A DNA stretch of 18,710 nt from JANQLU01 sp964434955 (GTDB lineage Bacteria; Planctomycetota; Planctomycetia; Pirellulales; Pirellulaceae), in the NCBI GenBank assembly GCA_964434955.1, contig CAYSXI010000098.1, forward strand, positions 1 through 18,710, given 5' to 3'. Below, piece by piece: positions 8,455 through 16,500 of the stretch. Below the pieces are notes generated by a model. It was not told where the DNA came from, ran no database searches, and saw only the letters and a list, made by a program, of their open reading frames with translations. A program made the translations under genes and the position numbers. Within the stretch, counting starts at the first letter, position 1, and the number at the start of each line of letters is the position of its first letter.

Positions 8455-10188
8455 CTATTTGTTCTTGCGGGGTTTGTTGGGGAAGGGCCAGGACTGAACC
8501 CCAACCCGTTTCGCCCATTGTTCCCATTTCTGAATCATCTCTTCAAGCAATTGTGGATGTTTGTCACCAAGGTTTTCCAGTTCCGTTCGATCCGCATCCA
8601 TATTGTAAAGCTCCCAACGAGTCGGTTGATCGCGACGAAACTGGGAGACGATTTTCCATTTCCCCTCTCGGAGCGCCGCATTCCCGTGGTGTTCGAAACC
8701 GAGCGGTGACTTCCTTGCAATCTTGCTGCCGGAGAATAGCGGGACCAAACTCACACCTTCCATTGGCTTGATGTCATTGCCACCGTCGCGTTTTGGATAA
8801 TTTGCACCTGATACTTCAACCAGAGATGGCATCACATCAATCAGATGGCATGGCTGATGGACCAGCGTACCGCAAAGATTTTTCCGAATTCCTTTCGGCC
8901 AATGAACAATAAACGGCGTGCTGATTCCGCCTTCGTAGGCATCATGTTTGTAACCACGAAAGGGCGTATTGGAAGTGTTCGCCCAACCGGTCCCGTAGGC
9001 AACAAAAGTATCTTCTGCTCCGGCCATCGTTTCTGGACCGGTTCGAACGGGCCTTCCATCTCGAGTTTGCATGGGCGGCCAAATTTTGCTTTGCAGATCA
9101 TTTGGCCCGAACGGCTGGTACTTCTTGGCTTTGATCTTATCGGCATTGGACCGGCGCCCAAATCCCTCGGCGCATCCACCGTTATCCTGCAGATAAATCA
9201 CCACGGTATTCTCGAGCGCATTGTTTTTTTCGAGCTCATCGAGAATCCAGCCGATTCCCTGGTCCATTCGGTCGACCATCGCTGCATAGACTTCCATCGA
9301 ACGAATATCCCACTTTTTGTGTTTGACGTTTTCCCACTTAACCGCGGGAGGGGACAACTTCCATTTTTTTTCAATCACGCCAAGTTCAATTGCCTTTTGA
9401 TATCGGTTCTTTCGGATCGGTGGAAAGCCACCATCGTATTTCCCTCGGTACTTCGCAATTTCCTTTTCCGGTGCGTGCATTGGCCAATGCGCCGACGTGT
9501 AAGACACGTACAGAAAGAAGGGTTTGGCCGAATGATCTTTGAAATGCTCCTTCACGTAGCGGACGGCGTTTTCGCTGATTGCGTCGCTGTAGTAAAAGCT
9601 CTCGGGTTGGTACTGCTTGTCGTTCTCGGGCGTGATGAATTGATTGCCACGGCAAAGTGTGGCCGGGTCGTAGAAACTCCCCGCTCCGATAATCGTTCCG
9701 TAAAATCGATCAAACCCACGTTGAAGTGGCCAATTGTGTTTCTTGCCATCGGGAGCAATGTGCTTGGTCACGTGCCATTTGCCCGACATGTAGTTGCGAT
9801 ATCCGGCAGTTTTCAAAACTTCCGCGAGCGTTCGGCACTGTTGGTTAAGATCGCCGCGGTAAGCATCATATCCTCGATCGCCCGTCATCAGGCCAATTCC
9901 GGCTTGGTGAGAATAAAGGCCGGTCAGAAGGGCCGCTCGCGTCGGGCAACATCGAGATGTGTTGTAAAACTGCGTGAATCGCAATCCGCTTTTTGCCAGT
10001 CCATCGAGCCGTGGCGTTTCAATTTCGCTTCCGTAGCAGCCAATGTCCGTATAACCCATATCATCGGCCATGATCAAAACGACGTTGGGCCGCTGAATTT
10101 CGTTGTTTGACTCATCGGTCGCCAACAGGGTCGCCGCGTGAAGAAGAAAAACAGATAAAATCAAAGTCGCCTTTGTCAGCAGTTTCAT
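8455..10188 (-). CDS. Secreted sulfatase (arylsulfatase family, formylglycine type)
   Basis: Type I sulfatase of 577 residues that hydrolyses sulfate esters, in planctomycetes typically on sulfated polysaccharides. A signal peptide covers about 1-23. The metal-binding ADDMG places Asp at 42-43. The signature C-C-P-T-R-A-A-L-L-T-G starts at Cys80; in the C-x-P-x-R pattern Cys80 is the residue converted to formylglycine and Cys81 fills the x position. Other expected elements are SGKWH (Lys and His), YLQDNGG (metal-binding Asp/Asn) and GYKHDAYEGG with its Lys. The family's key residues look complete and the length is normal. Activity would require a formylglycine-generating enzyme encoded elsewhere. 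The ATG at 10188 follows AAAGG at good distance. The 99-bp gap to the downstream LamG/malectin-like gene allows co-transcription. The natural substrate cannot be told. Confidence 0.95.
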   Translation of the reverse strand: MKLLTKATLILSVFLLHAATLLATDESNNEIQRPNVVLIMADDMGYTDIGCYGSEIETPRLDGLAKSGLRFTQFYNTSRCCPTRAALLTGLYSHQAGIGLMTGDRGYDAYRGDLNQQCRTLAEVLKTAGYRNYMSGKWHVTKHIAPDGKKHNWPLQRGFDRFYGTIIGAGSFYDPATLCRGNQFITPENDKQYQPESFYYSDAISENAVRYVKEHFKDHSAKPFFLYVSYTSAHWPMHAPEKEIAKYRGKYDGGFPPIRKNRYQKAIELGVIEKKWKLSPPAVKWENVKHKKWDIRSMEVYAAMVDRMDQGIGWILDELEKNNALENTVVIYLQDNGGCAEGFGRRSNADKIKAKKYQPFGPNDLQSKIWPPMQTRDGRPVRTGPETMAGAEDTFVAYGTGWANTSNTPFRGYKHDAYEGGISTPFIVHWPKGIRKNLCGTLVHQPCHLIDVMPSLVEVSGANYPKRDGGNDIKPMEGVSLVPLFSGSKIARKSPLGFEHHGNAALREGKWKIVSQFRRDQPTRWELYNMDADRTELENLGDKHPQLLEEMIQKWEQWAKRVGVQSWPFPNKPRKNK

Positions 10189-10218
10189 GCCGTGCCTTTA
10201 AAAAAAAGTCGAATCCAG
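10189..10218. promoter_or_regulatory. 30-bp divergent gap between sulfatase and peptidase-cyclophilin genes
   Basis: Only 30 bases separate the two start codons (10188 on minus, 10219 on plus). An A8 run sits in the middle. On the minus side it supplies the sulfatase ribosome-binding site AAAGG. With so little room, each promoter must overlap the other gene's leader or coding sequence, so the two genes are probably regulated together or in competition. No clear -10/-35 pair can be named. Confidence 0.4.
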
Positions 10219-11631
10219 ATGATCTTTCGCTATTTTGGTCCAATCGCGAATCGAATTGAACTACGGACGCTTCTTCTTGTGTTGGTTTTTAACTTTGCGG
10301 CCAATTCCGGCATTTCGACGGCACAGCAAGTTTCAAAGCTTGACGCAAAAACCAGGCAGGCATTCGATCTGGACAAGTTTTATCAAAAACATGTCGACGT
10401 CGACGGATTCCCCGTGGTCGGATCGAACAAAGTCAGTGACGAGGCTCTTTTGGAAGCCGCCTGGATTGTCCGCAAAATGCTTGGGCCACGTCCGGACATT
10501 CTCAAAGCCATGGCAGAAAACAAAACGCGTTTGGCCGTGATGGCCTTCAACGAATACACCACCGACATTCCCGAGCACCGCAAGCTCTCGCCCAGAGTGT
10601 ACTGGGATCGGCGAGCGCGGGGTTTGGGTGCCACGCGTTCGGCGCCAGCGGTCAGTTGCGCCGAAGAAAACCTGCTGGGCTTCCCCGGCGATCCCTATTC
10701 CACCGAAAACATTTGCATCCATGAATTCGCCCATGCGATACACAGTATGGGACTTTCTGAAGTCGATCCGACATTTGATCAACGTCTGAAACAGTCCTAC
10801 AAGGACGCGATCGCGGCCGGTCTTTGGAAAGACACCTACGCGGCCACCAATCACATGGAATACTGGGCCGAGGGCGTGCAAAGCTGGTTTGATGACAACC
10901 GCCAAAATGACGCATTGCACAATCACGTCGATACGCGAACCGAGTTAATCAAATACGACGCCAAGCTGGCGAGACTTTGCAAGGATGTCTTTGGCGACGG
11001 TGATTGGCGTTATCGGAAACCGGCCGCACGTCCTAAGAACGAACGTAAACATCTGGCAGGCCTTTCGACGAAGCTGCCAAGGTTTCGCTGGAAAGATGAA
11101 AAAATCCCCGAGCGTCCCAAAGTACTCATTCAAACCACGCTCGGCGACATCGAATTGGAACTTGACTATAAGCGGGCACCCAAGACGGTGGCAAATTTCC
11201 TGTTTTATGTTCATCAAGGACTCTATTCGGACGGTTCCTTTCATCGAACCGTCACGATGAAAAACCAACTCAACAACGATATCAAAATCGAAGTCATCCA
11301 GGCGGCCGCCAACCCGAACATGAGCAAATCGTTTGCGGAACCGATCGACCTGGAACGGACCAACAAAACAGGGCTGAAACACCTCGATGGCACGATTTCA
11401 ATGGCACGCGACCGCTCGCCCAATTCGGCAAAGGATCATTTTTTCATTTGCATCGGCGATCAACCCGAACTGGATTTTGGCGGCAAGCGAAATTCGGACG
11501 GGCAAGGCTTCGCAGCTTTTGGAAAAGTTACCAAAGGGATGGAAGTCGTCAAGAAAATTCATTCGTCCAAATCGGACGGACAATCGTTGAAGCCTAGAAT
11601 CAAGATTCAGCGCGCGATTCGACTGAACTGA
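10219..11631 (+). CDS. Secreted fusion: HExxH metallopeptidase-like domain and cyclophilin-type PPIase
   Basis: A 470-residue protein with two unrelated domains. A signal peptide (hydrophobic TLLLVLVFNFAAN, cleavage near STAQ) is followed by an N-terminal domain with zinc motif HEFAH at 168-172 and, about 40 residues later, EYWAEGVQSWF. The latter resembles the glutamate third-ligand segment of MtfA/lethal-factor-like gluzincins. From about residue 300 a cyclophilin domain follows: TTLGDIELELDYKRAPKTVANF, FHR (the catalytic Arg of cyclophilins), HFFICIGDQPELDF and GFAAFGKVTKGMEVV. Two deviations: the usual Q before FFI is H, and the segment after FHR is rebuilt. PPIase activity is therefore likely but not certain. 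The frame opens at a GTG at 10192, but that leaves 3 bp to the divergent gene; the ATG at 10219 puts the signal peptide first. Probably a secreted protein-maturation or degradation factor; this is inference. Confidence 0.85.
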   Translation: MIFRYFGPIANRIELRTLLLVLVFNFAANSGISTAQQVSKLDAKTRQAFDLDKFYQKHVDVDGFPVVGSNKVSDEALLEAAWIVRKMLGPRPDILKAMAENKTRLAVMAFNEYTTDIPEHRKLSPRVYWDRRARGLGATRSAPAVSCAEENLLGFPGDPYSTENICIHEFAHAIHSMGLSEVDPTFDQRLKQSYKDAIAAGLWKDTYAATNHMEYWAEGVQSWFDDNRQNDALHNHVDTRTELIKYDAKLARLCKDVFGDGDWRYRKPAARPKNERKHLAGLSTKLPRFRWKDEKIPERPKVLIQTTLGDIELELDYKRAPKTVANFLFYVHQGLYSDGSFHRTVTMKNQLNNDIKIEVIQAAANPNMSKSFAEPIDLERTNKTGLKHLDGTISMARDRSPNSAKDHFFICIGDQPELDFGGKRNSDGQGFAAFGKVTKGMEVVKKIHSSKSDGQSLKPRIKIQRAIRLN

Positions 11632-11747
11632 GTACGACTCAAAACGCCTATCGCAAACAATCGCTAAAGTTTTGTCAAGAAAAATCGATTGGAACCAAGA
11701 TTCCGATCGCTGCGAAAAAAATTCCGCAAGCAGTCTTGGATTCAGGC

Positions 11748-11771
11748 TTTCACACTTTCAAGGATGTGAAA
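11748..11771. repeat. 7-bp inverted repeat in the gap after the cyclophilin gene
   Basis: TTTCACA (11748-11754) and TGTGAAA (11765-11771) are perfectly complementary across a 10-nt spacer. No T run follows on either strand, so this is not a canonical terminator. It may be an operator or a weak hairpin. Confidence 0.25.
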
Positions 11772-11868
11772 CCATTGCGTAGGGCAAAACACGTATTTCC
11801 ACATTTGGTTGGATGAATGCCGGTTCGTCGCTTCCGGGCATTTATCAGGAGACACTGTTGATTTGCCG

Positions 11869-11885
11869 GTGAATTGCCGATTCAC
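11869..11885. repeat. Inverted repeat just upstream of the small GGPFDG gene
   Basis: GTGAAT-TGCCG-ATTCAC is a perfect dyad ending 33 bases before the ATG at 11919. Its position fits an operator near the promoter or a hairpin in the leader of that gene. The rest of the 11632-11918 gap shows no gene or RNA I can support. Confidence 0.3.
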
Positions 11886-11918
11886 GATGTATTGGGCAAC
11901 GCATTTTGGGGCAGACAA

Positions 11919-12260
11919 ATGCAAAACACGCAATCAGGGATTCGTGCGGAAAGCGGCTTTGGGCTGATTCAGTCGCTTCGTACTGGTTTCAACTCCGCAA
12001 TCGATTGGTGCCGACGAGCGCTCGTTGTAAAAGATTACGACCGTGCCAGGTACGTTTTTCGATTGTCAGGTGGACCATTCGATGGAGAGTCTCGCGACTC
12101 GGACGAACAATTCGACGAGCTCATCATTCCCATTGAAAGGGAAGGAAAAAAGGCAATTGCCATTTACCGAAATTCCACTCGCCAGTCGCTCCTCTCGGAC
12201 TATGCTGAGCTGACATTTGATTCCATCGAGTATTTACAGTCGACTTCCAAAGCCTCTTAG
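11919..12260 (+). CDS. Small hypothetical protein with a GGPFDG motif
   Basis: A 113-residue soluble protein with no signal peptide or membrane segment. The central part YVFRLSGGPFDGESRDSDE, followed by a short acidic stretch and strand-like segments (ELIIPIE, AIAIYR), resembles short bacterial proteins that carry a GGPFDG or GGPYDG turn. Their function is not known to me. The frame is open from a TTG at 11874, but the ATG at 11919 is preferred because GGGG lies about 9 bases upstream. It is the only plus-strand gene besides polA and the peptidase-cyclophilin gene. The 287-bp gap upstream suggests its own promoter. It converges on the methyltransferase gene. Confidence 0.65.
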   Translation: MQNTQSGIRAESGFGLIQSLRTGFNSAIDWCRRALVVKDYDRARYVFRLSGGPFDGESRDSDEQFDELIIPIEREGKKAIAIYRNSTRQSLLSDYAELTFDSIEYLQSTSKAS

Positions 12261-12286
12261 CCGATTGTCGTTTTGCACGTAGCCGA

Positions 12287-12316
12287 TTGCCTTCTTGATT
12301 GATCTCAAGAAGGCAA
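12287..12316. terminator. Perfect stem-loop between convergent genes
   Basis: TTGCCTTCTTGA (12287-12298) pairs fully with 12305-12316 around a 6-nt loop, giving a 12-bp stem. It lies between the convergent small gene and methyltransferase gene, where a two-way terminator is expected. Neither side has an immediate T tract, so it may act as a roadblock or RNA 3'-end stabiliser and not as a classic intrinsic terminator. A 10-bp direct repeat, TAGCCGATTG, stands just before it at 12258-12267 and 12280-12289. Confidence 0.6.
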
Positions 12317-12329
12317 ATAGCAGGGCTTT

Positions 12330-13406
12330 CTAATCTTTTTTTGCAATGTAGTAATAGTTAATGATGTCGTGCTCAAGTTGCTCGACTCGAACGTTGTTAA
12401 ACCTAGCAGCATTGAGCATTTCGCACGCGAGCTCTTTCCCCCACATTGCCCCCAAACCGGCTCCGCCTTGCGCCAATGATACCGACATGCAATGCATGCA
12501 GGAAATCGTATACATAAACGTTGCGATGGGATGATCGTAGTTGTTCTCAAGCTGGGAAGACCCGGCAATGTCTTGCATCAAAAACAGGCCATCGTCCTTC
12601 AGGACTCGATGGATCTCATCAAGGACTTTTGCTGGAGCGGCCTGATCATGAATGGCGTCGAAAGCGAAAACCAGATCGAATGATTGGCCTTCCGTCAAAG
12701 TCGCGACGTCTTTTTGTTCAAACTGGACGTTGGCAAGCTCCATTTTGGCGACGGTTGCGTTGGCACTTTCAATCGTTTCCTGACAGAGATCAAATCCCAC
12801 AAATCGACTTTTCGGAAACCGTTTCGCCAGTTCACAAATCGCTCGGCCGCTTCCGCAACCGACGTCGAGAACATCAATTCCTGTCTCCAGTTTTTCGACC
12901 AATCCCGGTTCAAGTGGAAGAATGTGATCTTGGAGCGCAGCAACGACGGTCTGGCTGCTCTCTTCGGCCATGACAGAATGGAATCGACAGTAACATTCGT
13001 AGTCGACACCTCCGCCATTCTGGAAACGATCCACGATTTTGGATTCGACTTCGCCCATCACCGAAATGAACTGCATCGTCACGCCAAAATTGGCATCGCC
13101 GGATCGTGTCAAAATACTCGCGTGCTCGGGCGGCAGGAAGTAGGTACTGTCTTGCGGATCGTACTCAATCACTCGACCGGTCGTCATCGCGGCAAGCCAC
13201 TCTCGAACATAACGTTCGTTCAAATTTGCGGCCGAGGCGATTTCTGCACTCGTCGAAGGCTCCAGCGCGGACATCGTATCGAACAGATTGGTTCGGTGTC
13301 CGATCGAGATCATCATCGAAAGCGCGCCACCGTTAAGAACCTGGACCATCTGGCCCATAAATGATTCTGCTTTTTCCTGGTTGAATTCCTTGATAACGGT
13401 CGACAT
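12330..13406 (-). CDS. Class I SAM-dependent methyltransferase with N-terminal winged-helix domain
   Basis: A 358-residue cytoplasmic enzyme predicted to move a methyl group from S-adenosylmethionine to an unidentified acceptor. Residues about 15-100 form a winged-helix/dimerisation domain (ALSMMISIGHRTNLFD, then ERYVREWLAAM), as in Rv2258c-like and O-methyltransferase-type proteins. The Rossmann domain begins with DVLDVGCGSGRA at about 178-189, the SAM-binding motif I. FVGFDL supplies the acidic residue for the ribose, and LVFAFDAIHD is motif IV-like. The C-terminal section with FMYTISCMHCMSVSLAQGG may shape the substrate pocket. The ATG at 13406 has a good AGGAG 7 bases before it, one of the clearest ribosome-binding sites in the window. 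A 136-bp gap separates it from the kinase gene upstream, so it may have its own promoter. It could be a small-molecule O- or N-methyltransferase or a regulator; the sequence does not decide. Confidence 0.88.
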   Translation of the reverse strand: MSTVIKEFNQEKAESFMGQMVQVLNGGALSMMISIGHRTNLFDTMSALEPSTSAEIASAANLNERYVREWLAAMTTGRVIEYDPQDSTYFLPPEHASILTRSGDANFGVTMQFISVMGEVESKIVDRFQNGGGVDYECYCRFHSVMAEESSQTVVAALQDHILPLEPGLVEKLETGIDVLDVGCGSGRAICELAKRFPKSRFVGFDLCQETIESANATVAKMELANVQFEQKDVATLTEGQSFDLVFAFDAIHDQAAPAKVLDEIHRVLKDDGLFLMQDIAGSSQLENNYDHPIATFMYTISCMHCMSVSLAQGGAGLGAMWGKELACEMLNAARFNNVRVEQLEHDIINYYYIAKKD

Positions 13407-13542
13407 AAACGGCTCCTAAAGATGAATGGACAGTACTCAGCGGCGAAGTTGAAAAGACCTTCGCTCGCTTTCCATTCCCATGGAACTGATTGGGGCGCCA
13501 ATTTTGTGACCAACCAAATTGGGAATTTTGCCAAAAACTCAA

Positions 13543-16500
13543 TTAGTCGGAGTCGGACCAATCAATTTTGAGCCGCTCAAGATGGGAACGAATCTGCTGC
13601 AAATCCCAAACCAGGATCGTCTCGCGATCCGTGATCGAAACATAGCGGCCGCTTTCACTCCAACTAATAGCGCCAATCATGCATTTGAATGGCGACTCCA
13701 GGGAAGCCAGTCGTTGCCCAGTCTTCGAATCGATCAATTCCGGCAAATATTGCGACCGTGTTCTAACCACCAATCTTCCATCGGGTGAAACCATGACATC
13801 GCCAGGCCAACCGTCGGTTACCTTTCTCGTCTCGGCACCTTGAACGTTCCAATCCTTCGTCGACCAGGCAAAGTTCTTGTCGCCGGAAATCCCAAGCATG
13901 CGCTTGCCATCCGGATGAAATCCGATCATCGAGGTCGAGGTCATTGGAGCAAGTGTTGTAAGCCGCTTCCGTGTTCTCAAATCCCAGACGTTGATCCCGC
14001 GACCCTGCCAGGTCGTTGTCACCAGGAATTTTTCGTCTGGTGAAAAAGCGACCTTCGAAACATTGAGGTGGTTTCCAAAACTTTGCGTCTCGCCCGATGC
14101 AACATCAATCAGCTTGATACTCCGCCGACGATAGGGTGTCGCAATTGTCGCTTCCGCGTTGTCGATGTCGAATGTCTCAACCGATTCTTTGGTGATGTTT
14201 CGAACGTGCGAGCAACTAATCACCGGACCAAATTGTCCGTCCTCGATATCAAATTTCCAGCAATTGATTCCCTGTTTGCCAGCGGTATAGAGTGTGCTGC
14301 CGTTTCCGCGAAACATCACTTTGCTCGTTTGCCCACAATCCAGTTGATGAATCAACGTTTGCGTTTTGTGATTCCAGAACTGAACCCCCGTCGAGACCGG
14401 GTAGGCCAAAACGTTTTCGTTCCCGGGGACAAATTCCGCTTTTCGGCGTGCCCCCGGATCGGGATCCGATGAAAGACTAACCAGGGGAATGCTCTCGGGA
14501 AGTTCCCAAATCCCGATATTGCGCAAGTCATCGGCGAATCCAATTCGAGTTCCCTTTGAATTGAAACCTGAATTCGTTATCGCTTTCCCTTCAATACGAA
14601 TCAATTCCTGACGGTTTCCGGTATCAAACAAGCGTGTGGTTCCATCCCATGCAGAAGTGATCACGACCGGGCGGGTCGGATGAATAAACAGATCGACAAT
14701 CCGACGCCGGTGGCCCGTGATCCGTGCCGGCGATTGGTCAAACGCTCCCTGCGGCCAAACAAGAATATCCTTTTCGACCGCGACAACCAATTGTTGCTTT
14801 TCATCACTCCAATCAAATGCCGTTGCTTTCGATTCCAACTCAATCGTTTCCACGACTTCGGGCTCGGGCTCCAGTTTCCACAAATCGATCGAAGCGTCTT
14901 TGTAGCCGCTTACCAGGATCCGATGATTCCCAACAAATCGCATCAAGCGAGGTTGTTTTTCTGGCAGGAAACGACCAATCAGCTTCGCGTCCTGACTGGA
15001 GTAGATTTCGATATGATGATCCTTGCGGCAAACTGCAAATCGGGAGCCGTCGGCGGAAAACTGATGACGGCCAAAAAGTGAAATGGCTTCCAGCTCCAAA
15101 AGCAATTTTTGATTGGCGACGTCCCAAATTCGGAATACGGGATTCCGCATTGTCACCGCGTTATGAAAACGAGCCATCAATCGACTTCCCTGGCGATTGA
15201 ATACCGGCAACCACGCCTGTTCCCCAGGTCCCGGTAAGGAGAAAACGGTTTCGCCATCAGACAAATTACGGATCAGCATGTTTCCTTCTTTGTCCGACTG
15301 GGCGAATCTTTGATTTGCGAAATCCGTAGCGATTCGGGTCGTTTGCTCTCCCTCGATTTGCCAGGAGTGGCTCGGGCGAATATCCCATTGGGCCATCGCC
15401 GCAATCGCCGTCGTCCGCAAATTGACGTGGCGTCGCTCGACCTTTTCGGGCGGAAGGTTGAGCGTTGGTACAATGTTGGCCGCCATCCGAACGGATTGGA
15501 GACTTGAAAAATTCTGCCCTGGCATGCCGCTATTTCGAACTGCATCCGCTTGCCCCAGGTACGCGTAGTACAAGTGAGCGCGGGACGACACTCCAGAAAC
15601 TTCGGCTTTCTTTAAGGCTTTCTCAGTTTTCTTTTGCTCTTGTTTGACGCGATCGTTTTCCTTCACGAGCTGTTTGGCGTGCTGTTGTTCGACCTTGGCA
15701 AAGTAGACGGAACCGGCAGTCACCAGGACACAAATCAAAAACAGAGATGCCACGAGCGCCGCTCGGGTGGGATTTCGACGTGCCCAGCGATAGGTCTTTT
15801 CAATCGCCGAAAGGCGCCTGGCATGAACCGGACGATCCGAAACAAAACGTTGCAAATCGGCGGCGAGCTGACCGGCGGTGTCGTATCGCAACGCAGGTTC
15901 GCGCGAGATCGCTTTGACGATAATGTTTTCAAGGTCCCGCGGAACGTTCGGATTAATTTTTCGTGGCGGCAAAGGTTCCTGCGAAGTCACTTGTTGAACA
16001 AGTTGGGCTTTTTCTTTCTGGTCAAAAGCATGTTGAAGGGTGCAAAGCTCAAATAGCGTTAGTCCCAGACTGTAGACGTCGCTCCGTGCGTCACAAACAC
16101 CCTGGAAGCGTTCAGGGGCCATGTACCTTAAGGTTCCAACCAGATCCCCTGACTTCGTCAAGTTGTCGCTTTCATCGGTTGCCAAGCCAAAATCGGAAAT
16201 CCAAACAACGCCATCCGAATCAAGAAGTAAATTGGAAGGCTTGATGTCGCGGTGCAAAACCCCATGTTCGTGGGCGAACTGAAGTGCGTCGGCGACCTGG
16301 ACCCCGGCGCGGGCCACACGGCGAAAATAGTTATCTGTGGTATCGCCAATTTGGGACCATTCGGAAACGCCACTGCTGGCATTCGTCGGACCACTGTCAT
16401 TTGCCACAGGATTTCTGGGCCCGGAATTTTCCTGGCAAGTTGCTCCAGACGGTTCGCGATCTTCCAAGGGAACCGTGGCATCCAGGGCCGCTGCGTCCCT

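Noticed and set aside
9364..9373. Run of eight T (A8 on the coding strand) in the sulfatase gene
   Set aside because: It encodes Lys in an intact frame; there is no sign of slippage or a second frame being used.
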